From assembly GCF_013456555.2 (NCBI RefSeq), contig NZ_CP084883.1, positions 372,001 through 436,000 on the forward strand: DNA of 64,000 nucleotides, read 5' to 3'. The stretch is from Natrinema zhouii. Lineage in GTDB: Archaea > Halobacteriota > Halobacteria > Halobacteriales > Natrialbaceae. A program made the translations under genes and the position numbers. Below, piece by piece: positions 45,048-53,869 of this stretch (positions are counted from its first letter, which is position 1; every line of letters begins with the position of its first letter). The notes under the pieces are model-generated. The model was not told the DNA's origin and did not search any database. It saw nothing but the letters and a program-made list of their open reading frames with translations.

Positions 45048-46030
45048 TGGTTCGAAAACGCTGGCATGACTTCCTCGCCGAACCGTTCGAAGGTCTCGAG
45101 CGTCACGTCCTGCGGTTGACCGGGGAACTGACACCGGAGATAGATCTGATCGACGCCGAGATCCTCGTACTCGCGGAGCTGCTCGATGCACTCGTCGGGC
45201 GACCCGAGCACGAACTTCTCCTCGAGTGCGTCGTAGTCGACTTCCACCTCGTGTTCGTCCAGGTATGTCTGGCCCCAGCGAGCGTACCACTCGTACAGCT
45301 GCAAGAGGTACGGTTCAATGGTCTCGCGTGCCTCCTCGACGGAGTCGGCGACGAAACAGTCGCGCATCAGGACGATGTCGTGCTCGGAACGATCCTCGCC
45401 GAACTCCTCGAGAGCATCCTCGTAGACGGTGATCTGCTGTTCGAGATCGTCCGTCGTCGAGGACGCGCTGGCGATCCAGGCGCTCCCGCGGTAGGCGGCT
45501 CGCTTGATAGCGATATCGGCGTGGCCACCGATCCAGATCGGGAGGTCGTTTTCTGGCCGCGGACTGACGAACACGTCATCGAACGACCAGCGTTCGCCGT
45601 CGTGAGTGACGCTGTCTTCGTTCCAGAGACGTTCGAGAACGGTGATCGATTCGATAAACGCCTTCGCCCGTTCGTCCATCGCGACATCGAACGGTTCGAG
45701 TTCTCGCTCCCGATAGCCGATCGCTGCACCGAAGCGCATTCGTCCGCCGGAGAGGCGATCAATCATCGCAACCTGCTCCGCGAGAGAGAGTGGATTACGA
45801 AGCATCGGCAACACGGCCATGGTCGCCAAATCAAGTGTCTCCGTTCGTGTGGCGATCGCGGAGAGCGCAGTGATCGGTTCGATGAACCCTTCTTCGTGGA
45901 CGTGTCGCTCGCCGAGAGCCACACCGTCGAATCCGAGCCGCTCCAGCAGGTCGACCTGTTCGTATAGGTCTGTCACTTCGAACTCACTATCAGGCGTGTA
46001 GTATTGATTCAAGAACACTCCGAACTTCAC
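45044..46030 (-). CDS. Luciferase-like monooxygenase superfamily (LLM class) oxidoreductase
   Basis: The 328-residue protein starts with GTG (MKFGVFLNQYYTPD). It has the TIM-barrel plan of flavin-dependent LLM proteins, with segments MLRNPLSLAEQVAMIDRLSGGR and RMRFGAAIGYRERE. Haloarchaeal members often use F420 rather than FMN. It is the first gene of a two-gene unit with the Gfo/Idh oxidoreductase at 43977 (four-base overlap). Its reaction is unknown; oxidation of a sugar-derived alcohol or aldehyde is one option. An ATGGTGATT half-site lies 33-41 bases upstream of its start. Confidence 0.82.
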   Translation of the reverse strand: MKFGVFLNQYYTPDSEFEVTDLYEQVDLLERLGFDGVALGERHVHEEGFIEPITALSAIATRTETLDLATMAVLPMLRNPLSLAEQVAMIDRLSGGRMRFGAAIGYRERELEPFDVAMDERAKAFIESITVLERLWNEDSVTHDGERWSFDDVFVSPRPENDLPIWIGGHADIAIKRAAYRGSAWIASASSTTDDLEQQITVYEDALEEFGEDRSEHDIVLMRDCFVADSVEEARETIEPYLLQLYEWYARWGQTYLDEHEVEVDYDALEEKFVLGSPDECIEQLREYEDLGVDQIYLRCQFPGQPQDVTLETFERFGEEVMPAFSNQ

Positions 46031-46737
46031 GCCGAATTCACCCCTCTACGGTTCGAACTACGAATCACCATGTTACTGGGTATCCCTAACGAGTCCTTTC
46101 GTTATGTAGTTTGTGATGAGGTATCTCCCCTCATGTCGACTGGCTCAGTGGGAACTACGTCGTGACCGACTGCGACTGTACGTTTGAACGCATCAAACGC
46201 ATTATCGATAGTATCCGATCCGGGAGAAGAGTGCTTCTCGTTACCCTCGAACGACGGTTATACGGTAGAACTGTGTTTCACACTGCAAAACGAAACAGCG
46301 TTCGCTCGAGAGTCGTCCGCTCCCACTGTCTATTGCGAGAACCGTTGCAAGCAACCGACACCGTCCGGGGTTTCATTACAACGCTACGAATGTAAGACTA
46401 TCGCTCACGGAGCACCGGTACCGTCGCGAGCGTTCGAGCTCGAGGATCAGTGGTTTGGGAGGGGGAAACGAAGGTCAACAGGATCTGGTATCTACTTCGA
46501 TCGCCGTTCAGTGGTCCGTAGGTGAGGCGAATTCGGCGTATTGAGTGGCTCTCTGTCCATTGAGCCAGTGTGACAAGAACAGAAGTTCCCGTCCGTCGTG
46601 GGTGTGAAACTGAGTGCGGTGTCTCATAACGAACATCCACGGCTACCGTCGTCGGGTTTTACCGCGTTATCTCTCTAACGAGATCAGCTACCCAAAACTA
46701 TAATGCTTGGCATCTGTGAACACTGTTTGTAGTGACT
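46031..46737. promoter_or_regulatory. Divergent interval with promoters of the LLM gene and the aldolase gene
   Basis: This 707-base spacer holds no gene I can support. Near its left end ATGGTGATT (minus strand, 46063-46071) precedes the LLM gene. At its right end a TATA-like ACTATAATG (about 46697-46705) lies 33-41 bases before the ATG at 46738. The middle shows nothing recognisable. Confidence 0.45.
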
Positions 46738-47679
46738 ATGGGACACAACAAGTTATCCGAAAGTCTGCGAAGCGTCGCCTTCACGACGACTACGCCGTTC
46801 AACGACGACTGTGACCGGATCCGACACGAGAAACTCGAAGCCAATATCAAAGCGATATATGATGAAGGCGCACGCGTTTTCATCCCGTGTGGAAATACGG
46901 GCGAATACTATTCGCTGTCACAGAAGGAACGGATCGACGTCGTCCGCTCGACGGTCAACGCTGTCCCCGACGATGCCACGGTTGTCGGCGGGGCCGGTGG
47001 GAGCACTGAGAACGCGATCGAGCTGCTCGAAGCGTACGAGGATATCGGCGCGGACGCGGCAATGATAATGTACCCTCGGCACACGTACGTCCACGAACAG
47101 GGGCTGATCGACTATTATCAAACACTCGCAGACGCAACTGATCTCGGCATCGTCATCTACAAACGCGGTCCACTTCTCAGCGAGGCTGTCCTCGATACCG
47201 TTACAGCATTCGAAAACGTCGTGGCCGTTAAGTACGCCGTCAACGACGTAAAGGAGTTCTCGCGATTGACCGAAACCATCTCGGCGGATATCGTATGGCT
47301 CAACGGCGTCGCCGAACGGTACGCCCTCTCCTATGCTCTCGAAGGCGCAGACGGATTCACGACGGGCATCGGCAACTTCATTCCACGGCCGGTTCTGGCG
47401 CTATCGCGCGCCTTGTCGGCCGATGACTGGTCTCGGGCAAAAGAGATTCGAGACGCGCTCCGACCGTACGAAGCGTTCCGCGAGGAAGCCGGGGGCGGGG
47501 CGGCATTTGCATCGGCGAAAAACGTCCCGGTCGTAAAACGGGGGATGGATCTTCAGGGACTGTACGGCGGCCCCGTCCGCGTCCCCCTCGTCGAACTCTC
47601 GAACGACGACCGGAACCGCGTCGAACGGTACCTCGAGCGAATCAAAGATATCGACTATCGGACTGCGTCCAGCACGTGA
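46738..47679 (+). CDS. DapA/KDG-aldolase family class I lyase
   Basis: The 313-residue protein belongs to the dihydrodipicolinate synthase/N-acetylneuraminate lyase family. GNTGEYYSL is at 52-60 (pyruvate-carboxylate binding), Tyr141 in IVIYKRG and the Schiff-base Lys165 in VVAVKYAVND. Family members include archaeal 2-keto-3-deoxy-gluconate aldolases and deoxyglucarate dehydratases. A gene in a sugar-acid cluster with a SelA-like deaminase and FAH enzyme is most likely an aldolase for 2-keto-3-deoxy sugar acids. The ATG at 46738 is preferred over a GTG at 46732. It is transcribed away from the LLM operon. Confidence 0.8.
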   Translation: MGHNKLSESLRSVAFTTTTPFNDDCDRIRHEKLEANIKAIYDEGARVFIPCGNTGEYYSLSQKERIDVVRSTVNAVPDDATVVGGAGGSTENAIELLEAYEDIGADAAMIMYPRHTYVHEQGLIDYYQTLADATDLGIVIYKRGPLLSEAVLDTVTAFENVVAVKYAVNDVKEFSRLTETISADIVWLNGVAERYALSYALEGADGFTTGIGNFIPRPVLALSRALSADDWSRAKEIRDALRPYEAFREEAGGGAAFASAKNVPVVKRGMDLQGLYGGPVRVPLVELSNDDRNRVERYLERIKDIDYRTASST

Positions 47680-48025
47680 CACCCGGCAGTATCAACTGTC
47701 TCTCGAGAAGTGGAACTTGGCAAGATACGTGAGCAGTACAGTACTGACCACTGAACTCTCGTTTGACGGAACGCGGCGCGCGAACTCGAGCGGTTCGACG
47801 AGTGGGCGACCGGCGACTGCGGTCGCGACGATTAGATTGGGATTATCCCGATAACGTCGATCGAGAGCCCACCTTCGGGGAGCTCGACGAACGAGTATTC
47901 CGGGAGTACGCCGTCACCTCACAGGCGACAGCGGGCCAAGCAGAATACCGTATAAACCTATAACCGCTATATCTCTGCGTGGTGCGGCTGGTTGTCATTG
48001 AGAGTTACCTTGAGGTTCACTGTGG

Positions 48026-48208
48026 CCGACGGGCGAGTACAATGACGCCGCTTCCTGAGGACGACGGCCGCAAGCCTGGTGACCAGCAGGCCTGAACACG
48101 TTTGACCAGCGGACGCTTGCGACGCTCGTACGGGGCGAGTCCGCCGACCGACAAATCGAGGCTATAGACGACCGACGTGACGGGTACGCTCGCGACCGCT
48201 TATCGGCT
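48026..48208 (+). pseudogene. Frameshifted remnant of a haloarchaeal winged-helix protein
   Basis: From an ATG near 48041 the bases read MTPLPEDDGRKPGDQQA and then stop. A shift of one base continues with LNTFDQRTLATLVRGES, ADRQIEAIDDRRDG and YARDRLSALDED. This pattern (a GRKPGD start, LVRGE, RRD.YARDRLSAL) resembles the N-terminal winged-helix part of haloarchaeal regulators as I remember them. The frameshift and the missing tail make it a pseudogene. This is not confirmed by alignment. Confidence 0.35.
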
Positions 48209-48238
48209 CTCGATGAGGACGTTCGGCCGCCGTCGATT

Positions 48239-48454
48239 ATGACCGATGGGGCGCGTTCGATTCTTCAACGGCTCTCGGATGACGCAGATATCGATATCGA
48301 CCGTCCGAAACACGATTATCTCGCACCCCACGGCGATCGGCGTAGGATGGGCGAGGTCCTCGTCCGAGCATTCGGGTACACGGTCGCAGCCCGATATCTC
48401 GATAACTCTAAAGAGATGGCGAGATGGAGTCGAATACTGAATGCTATCAGCTGA
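48239..48454 (+). CDS. Short open frame, hypothetical, probably debris
   Basis: A 71-codon frame (MTDGARSILQRLSDD...) follows directly after the winged-helix remnant in the same frame as its second half and may be part of the same decayed gene. It is acidic at the start, then basic. I recognise no family. Being in a decayed region, it may not be expressed. Confidence 0.25.
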   Translation: MTDGARSILQRLSDDADIDIDRPKHDYLAPHGDRRRMGEVLVRAFGYTVAARYLDNSKEMARWSRILNAIS

Positions 48455-49300
48455 CCCGGTGTCTCTTTCGCTCCGCAAACTCAAATCGATCCAGTCGCTA
48501 CATCCGCTGAAGCGGTCAACCGTTGGCACAGAGCACCGCAAAATCGTACTACCTCACTTTTCACGCTCGACGAAGCAGCACCGTTGAAGCCGGAAAGGCT
48601 CTCACTACCCAATCTACAGATCACATATTCACACTATGGTGTTGCGACGATACCGGTTGGATTAAGGTAAGCCGATTCGGATAACACCCGATTACAACTG
48701 TATGGGTGTAAAAACCGCGCTCATCAGTTGTCCCACAGGGCGGGAAACTCTCCGACTTCCCGAATACTCTTTCTCGGAATATCTGAATCTGAGCCGATGG
48801 AGGCATGGATTTGGGGAGAGGGTACCAATACTACTATCCAGTTCACTGCTTCCTTTCCACCCACATGTTCGTATAGTCTGACGAGTCAATTGCAAATTTG
48901 AGCCACAGCGACGGATCTCCCAGTTCCCTCGAAAAGAGGGCCAGATACAAAAACGGAACCAGCGGGCCTGCTAGAACAATGGCCTCGTTTTTGTGGTAGT
49001 GTCTTTCAGCACCGCTGAATGCGTCGTCAGCACCGAATAGACCTCTGCTAACTCACATTTCTTTCGTGAGATCGCTGAAATAGCGTCAAATACATTTCGG
49101 CTGGTTCGAAAACTGAGGCAGCTATCGTTCGAAAAGAGTCCAGTACGCCGCTCGCATCGAATCTGTTGTGTGTTCCTTGTTCGGTGGTACGGCGGAGTTG
49201 ACCGTGTCCGTATCCAGTTGTTCGAATGGGTTGGTCGCGATCGTTCATTTGCAGCCGTCCCATATCACTCGAATTTGTATTCGGCAGAGCCGAAAGACTT

Positions 49301-49308
49301 CTATACTT
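49301..49308 (+). promoter_or_regulatory. TATA box of the third IclR gene
   Basis: CTATACTT lies 21-28 bases before the ATG at 49329. It supports that start rather than upstream in-frame starts. Confidence 0.45.
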
Positions 49309-49328
49309 ACTACGAAATGCGTTCCATA

Positions 49329-50081
49329 ATGACGGGCACATCAAATCGGTCGGTCGAACGGGCGTTCAAGATCGTCGACGAACTCGCGGAAAACGGAGCC
49401 GGAGGTGTTTCGGACCTCGCGGGACGGCTCGATATGCCCGTCAGTACCGTCCATAACTATCTACAGACGCTCGTCTCGACGGGATACGTAGCAGTCGAAG
49501 AGAAAGAATACTCGACCACGACCCGGTTTCTCGAGGTAGGCCACCAACAACGCCACCGACTGGAAATATTCAAGGTCGTCAGCGACGAACTCCAGGATAT
49601 CGCGGCGGAGACCGGCGAGCACGTCACGTTGATGATCGAAGAAAACGATCAGTGCGTGATCGTCGCGGTACAGGAAGGGCCCGACGCCGTCAATCTGTTC
49701 GCGTATCCCGGTGCACGAATGCCGCTTCACGCAGCAGCTCCCGGGAAAGCGATCCTCGCACACATGCCAGACGACCGCGTGCAGGAGATTATCGACCGAC
49801 AGGGACTCATCGAGATGACAAATCGGACTATCACGGATTCCGACGTTCTCTTCGAACAACTCGAGCAGATCAGGGAACAGGGGTACGCCATCGACGAGGG
49901 CGAACGTATCGCGGGAATGGTCTGTATCTCCGCTCCGGTGCTCGACAAGAACGACCACATCCGCGGCGCGATCTGTGTCTGTGGCCCACAGAGTCGAATC
50001 GACGAGGGACGACGCGAGGAAATCGCGGACATCGTCAAACGGTCGGCGAACGTGACGCAGGTCAACCTCGATTACGTCTGA
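49329..50081 (+). CDS. IclR family transcriptional regulator
   Basis: The 250-residue protein has an N-terminal winged helix-turn-helix (about 8-68, recognition helix MPVSTVHNYLQTLVS) and an IclR effector domain (about 80-248, PLHAAAPGKAILAHMPDD). The ATG at 49329 fits the family start. A longer frame from 49170 would place 53 non-family residues in front and run across the TATA box. It is convergent with the luciferase-like gene at 50109 and borders the acyl-CoA genes, so it may control one of these. The ligand is unknown. Confidence 0.9.
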   Translation: MTGTSNRSVERAFKIVDELAENGAGGVSDLAGRLDMPVSTVHNYLQTLVSTGYVAVEEKEYSTTTRFLEVGHQQRHRLEIFKVVSDELQDIAAETGEHVTLMIEENDQCVIVAVQEGPDAVNLFAYPGARMPLHAAAPGKAILAHMPDDRVQEIIDRQGLIEMTNRTITDSDVLFEQLEQIREQGYAIDEGERIAGMVCISAPVLDKNDHIRGAICVCGPQSRIDEGRREEIADIVKRSANVTQVNLDYV

Positions 50082-50108
50082 CCGCCGTTCTACGTGTTTA
50101 GGCGCCCA

Positions 50109-51092
50109 TCAGGCGTCGGACACGGCTGCCAGGGCCTCGATGGTCTCTTCAGCGACTCCGTCGGCGGCCTGCTCCGGAATCGTCACGAGCGGCCGATCGA
50201 TGGCCGTTTCGCTCACGATTTCGCGAAGCCGATCGCGAGCTGCTGACGGCGTCCCGGCCACGCCAAGGTCGTGGACCATTTCGTCCGTGACCAGGGTTGC
50301 CGCGTCTGCCCGGTCGCCTGCCTGCCAGGCCTCGGCAACACGATCGACCTGATCCGGGAACTCGGTGGCGATCGCGTTCCGATATCCGTCGGCACTGCCC
50401 GCGTAATACGCGACGTGACCGCGAACGGCATCGTAGGCCTCGTCGCGATCGTCGCTCACGGCTGCCGGCACGTACGGAGCGATCGTGATTTCGTCGGGGT
50501 CGCGACCGCGTTCTCGAGCACTCGTTGCGACGACCTCGAACGCGTCGTCCAAACCGGAAAATGGGATGTTGTGCGGCATCCAGCCGTCACAGAGCCGGCC
50601 GACGACGCGCCGGTTCGCCGGTCCGAGCGCTGCGTGGTAGATCGGAACGTCCCTGTCCAGTGGCGGAACGCCTGAGACGCTGACTCGTTCCCCCTCGTAA
50701 GTGACTGGTTCGTCGTCGCCCAGGATGCGTTGAATCACTTCGATAGTTTCGTGGGACCGACGGACCGGCCGGTCGAACGTCATTCCGTGGACGTTCTCGA
50801 CGGCGGTCGGTGTACTCGTCCCGACCCCGAGGGACGCACGACCGTTGGAAACTCGATCGAGGGTCACTGCGGTCATCGCGAGGACAGCGGGCGTTCGCGA
50901 AAAGACGTTGACGATGGCGGTTCCGAGCTCGACTTCATCGGTCATTGCGGCGATTTCGCTGAGTTTCACGACCGAACTCGAGCCCCATAGCTCCCCCATC
51001 CAGACGGAGTCGTATCCCTGTTTTTCCGCACTGATCGCGAGGTCGGTCGGATCGTGCGTTCCGGTCCGCGGAATGACTACTCCGAGATGCAT
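50109..51092 (-). CDS. Luciferase-like (LLM class) oxidoreductase, F420-dependent reductase-like
   Basis: The 327-residue protein has an LLM TIM barrel (MHLGVVIPRTGTHD start, VELGTAIVNVFSRTPAVLAMTAVTLD, GRASLGVGTSTPT). This is similar to methylenetetrahydromethanopterin reductase-like proteins that use F420. It probably acts in the cytosol on an unknown substrate. It is convergent with the IclR gene and upstream of nothing on its strand. A link to the acyl-CoA genes is possible but not shown. Confidence 0.82.
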   Translation of the reverse strand: MHLGVVIPRTGTHDPTDLAISAEKQGYDSVWMGELWGSSSVVKLSEIAAMTDEVELGTAIVNVFSRTPAVLAMTAVTLDRVSNGRASLGVGTSTPTAVENVHGMTFDRPVRRSHETIEVIQRILGDDEPVTYEGERVSVSGVPPLDRDVPIYHAALGPANRRVVGRLCDGWMPHNIPFSGLDDAFEVVATSARERGRDPDEITIAPYVPAAVSDDRDEAYDAVRGHVAYYAGSADGYRNAIATEFPDQVDRVAEAWQAGDRADAATLVTDEMVHDLGVAGTPSAARDRLREIVSETAIDRPLVTIPEQAADGVAEETIEALAAVSDA

Positions 51093-51207
51093 GCCGCTCG
51101 ATTAGACACATACTGTGATAAATTACCGTGGTTACCGTCCACGGGCGGCGCATCCGCCGCGATTCGGACGGCGGCGTTGATTGGTGCTCACCGGGAGCTG
51201 AGTAACG

Positions 51208-51996
51208 CTACCGGCCGACGAAGTCGGGATCGTCGTCGCCGAAGAACGCGTCGAGTCCGCGCTCGTAGTCTTCCGTTCGCGTTGCAGCTGCGATGCCGTC
51301 CGTCTCCGCCGCGAGCTGTCGCTCGAGCGAGCGGTCGTAGCTGTCGGTCAGCAGTCGGGTCGTCGTCCCGAACGCGCGAGTCGGCCCGACCGCCAGCTCG
51401 GCGGCGACTGTGGCCAGCCGGTCGTCGAATTCGTCGGTGGGGACGACCTCGTTGGCCAGTCCCAACTCGCGGGCTTCGTCGGGGCCGATCGGCTCGTCCC
51501 GGAGGGCGATCTCCTTGGCGGTCCGGAGGCCGACCAGTCGCGGCAGGAAGAACGTTGCACCGCCGTCACCGGTCAGCCCGATCCCCGGATACGCAAATTT
51601 GAGCGTCGCGTCCTCGCCGAGGACGAGCAGGTCCGGAAACAGCGTGAGGCTGAATCCGATTCCGGCTGCGATACCGTTGACGCCGCCGACGACCGGCGTT
51701 TCCGTCCGATGGAACTGGACGATCGCTTCGTGGGCCCGTCCGGCCAACTCCCGGATGTGGGCCGCGTCGGAGCCGTCACCGGACAGGGCACTGAGATCGG
51801 CACCGGACCCGAAGAAATCGCCCGCGTGCGTGAGCACGATACAGCGAGTATCCGGATTTTCGCCGAGGGTCGTCGCCACCGACACCAGTTCGTTCGCCAT
51901 CTCGAGAGTGAGCGCGTTTCGACCGGCCGCGCTATCGAGTGTGACCGTTGCAACGCCGTCCTCGTGGTCAACTGAGAGGTTATCGTACGCAACCAT
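51208..51996 (-). CDS. Enoyl-CoA hydratase/isomerase family protein
   Basis: The 262-residue protein has the crotonase fold. The oxyanion-hole segments are near GDFFGSGADLSAL (about 66-78) and VGGVNGIAAGIGFSL (about 105-119). The acid/base residues of true hydratases cannot be assigned with certainty. It may hydrate enoyl-CoA in beta-oxidation or isomerise a related CoA ester. It lies 88 bases upstream of the CoA-transferase end on the same strand. The context is an acyl-CoA degradation cluster. Confidence 0.87.
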   Translation of the reverse strand: MVAYDNLSVDHEDGVATVTLDSAAGRNALTLEMANELVSVATTLGENPDTRCIVLTHAGDFFGSGADLSALSGDGSDAAHIRELAGRAHEAIVQFHRTETPVVGGVNGIAAGIGFSLTLFPDLLVLGEDATLKFAYPGIGLTGDGGATFFLPRLVGLRTAKEIALRDEPIGPDEARELGLANEVVPTDEFDDRLATVAAELAVGPTRAFGTTTRLLTDSYDRSLERQLAAETDGIAAATRTEDYERGLDAFFGDDDPDFVGR

Positions 51997-52084
51997 CGGA
52001 GACGAGTTTGCAGCGGTCCCGCTTAACGGTTCGTGCTTCGTCGCTCCGGACTCCGACGAATCCCCGTTCAGCCGCGGTCCCCAA

Positions 52085-53641
52085 CTAGACCACGTCGGTC
52101 AGATCAAACGGTTCGTCGACGAACAATCGTGAGTTCATCTCGTCGAGGTCGCCGGCCACGAGCGGCTCGAAGCCCATCTCGTCGATGACGTCGGTTTCCA
52201 CGTCGATACCCGGTGCGACCTCCGTAAGTTCGAGTCCGGTCTCGGTGAGTTCGAAGACGGCACGCTCTGTTACGTAGACGATCGGCTGCTCGATGTCGGT
52301 GGCGTACTCGCCGCTGAAGGTGATCTGTTCGACCGAGTCGATGAACTTCGGACTCGTTCCCTCGCGTTCGATCGAGAGCGCTCCGCTTCCGGTCTCGATC
52401 TCGAGTCCATTGGTCGTCAGCGTGCCACAGAATACGACCTTCTCGGCATTCTGGGAGATGTTGATGAACCCGCCACACCCGGGGAGCTGTGACCCGAACC
52501 GGCTGACGTTGATGTTGCCCGCGGCGTCCACCTGTGCCATTCCAAGAAAGCCCATGTCGAGACCGCCGCCGTCGTAGAAGTCGAACTGCTGTGGCGAGGA
52601 TACGAGCGCGTGATGGTTGCTCGCGGTCCCGAAACTGATCCCACCGGAGGCGGCGCCGCCGACCGGCCCCGACTCGACGGTTTGCGTGATCTCGTCGTCG
52701 ATTCCGCCTTCAGCCGCGACGACTGGCACGAGTTCCGGGACACCCACGCCGAGATTGATGACCGAATTCGGCTCGAGTTCCATCGCAGCGCGACGAGCGA
52801 TAATCGTCCGGGCGTCGAGCGGAATACCGTCACTCCCGTCGTCGGTCGGCCGTTTGATTTCACCGCTGTAGGCGGGGTTATAGTCCTCCGCGTACGTCTG
52901 CTGGTGGTGGCTCGGCGGTGCCTCAACGACGGCGTCGACCAGGACGCCGGGGACTGCGACGTCGCGAGCGGTGAGCGTCCCCGACTCCGTGAGACGCTCG
53001 ACCTGTGCGATCACCGTGCCGCCGGAGTTGTGTGCGGCCTGGGCCATCGCCAACATATTCGAATCGAGCGCTTCTCGCTCCGTGGTTATGTTGCCGTCTT
53101 CGTCGGCCGTCGTCCCCCGGATAATAGCGACGTCGATCGGGACCGAGCGATAGTAGAGGTACTCCTCGCCGTCGAAGGTCACGAGTTCGACGAGGTCGTC
53201 TTCGGTGACGTCGTTCGCCTTCGCGCCGTCCTGACGCGGATCCACGAACGTCCCTAGGCCGACGTGGGTGATCGTACCGGGCTTCCCCGCGGCGGTATCG
53301 CGAAGCATGTGATCCATCACGCCGAACGGCAGGTTGTACGCCTCGATCTCGTTTGCGACGATCTTCTCCATCAGATCAGGCGTAAAGCCCCAGTGGCTCG
53401 CGATCGTGCGCTCGAGCATGCCGTCCTGAACGAGGTGCGATAGTCCACGACCCTGCCGGTCGCCCTCCGCAGCGGGATGATAGAGGGTGAGATCGCGGGG
53501 TGTGCCGGTTTCAGCGTATCGCTCACCGAGCGCCTCGAGGACGTACTCGGGAATGCCGACGGCGACGAAGCCGCCGACTCCGATCGTATCACCGTCGTCG
53601 ATGCACTCGATAGCAGCCTCTCTGGACCAATGGATTGTCAT
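52085..53641 (-). CDS. Acyl-CoA:carboxylate CoA-transferase (family I, propionate/acetate CoA-transferase-like)
   Basis: The 518-residue protein fuses alpha- and beta-type CoA-transferase halves. The segment NLGVGVPELVP (about 297-307) and the catalytic-glutamate region TVESGPVGG (about residue 323) are typical of propionate CoA-transferases. It moves CoA between acetyl-, propionyl- or butyryl-CoA and free acids. It is transcribed before the enoyl-CoA hydratase gene (88-base gap), so the two likely work together. It diverges from the acyl-CoA dehydrogenase gene. Substrate preference is unknown. Confidence 0.85.
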   Translation of the reverse strand: MTIHWSREAAIECIDDGDTIGVGGFVAVGIPEYVLEALGERYAETGTPRDLTLYHPAAEGDRQGRGLSHLVQDGMLERTIASHWGFTPDLMEKIVANEIEAYNLPFGVMDHMLRDTAAGKPGTITHVGLGTFVDPRQDGAKANDVTEDDLVELVTFDGEEYLYYRSVPIDVAIIRGTTADEDGNITTEREALDSNMLAMAQAAHNSGGTVIAQVERLTESGTLTARDVAVPGVLVDAVVEAPPSHHQQTYAEDYNPAYSGEIKRPTDDGSDGIPLDARTIIARRAAMELEPNSVINLGVGVPELVPVVAAEGGIDDEITQTVESGPVGGAASGGISFGTASNHHALVSSPQQFDFYDGGGLDMGFLGMAQVDAAGNINVSRFGSQLPGCGGFINISQNAEKVVFCGTLTTNGLEIETGSGALSIEREGTSPKFIDSVEQITFSGEYATDIEQPIVYVTERAVFELTETGLELTEVAPGIDVETDVIDEMGFEPLVAGDLDEMNSRLFVDEPFDLTDVV

Positions 53642-53869
53642 ACGTATGCCTCGAGAGACGCGCTATTTTTAGTTACCTATCCTCGAGTGGCCGTTCGCCG
53701 CGTCGACCAACCGTACGAGAGATACCACGGTTCTCGCCGCCGATCACTGTGTTGGCTGGCGGACGGAATGGTGAACGGACTCGCTCGACCGAGCGGTTGA
53801 GTTTGGACTGCCTGTTGTACCGAACGATGGAATCGTACGCTTTACTATCCCACTCCCGAATCACCGCGT

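Larger units (their letters stand above)
47680..49328. other. Gene-poor interval with decayed coding remnants
   Basis: No intact gene is seen over 1.65 kb. A frameshifted DNA-binding-protein-like remnant is listed at 48026-48208 and a short frame at 48239. The left part (47700-48000) has fragments of acidic coding-like sequence in changing frames, suggesting old decay. The right part (48500-49300) is AT-richer with no coding signal, and ends in the promoter of the IclR gene at 49329. Confidence 0.5.

Noticed and set aside
43977..45290. Longer 437-residue version of the Gfo/Idh protein starting at 45290
   Set aside because: The extra 81 residues are arginine-rich and lie inside the upstream LLM gene in another frame. 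The start at 45047 gives a normal family N-terminus and an ATGA overlap.
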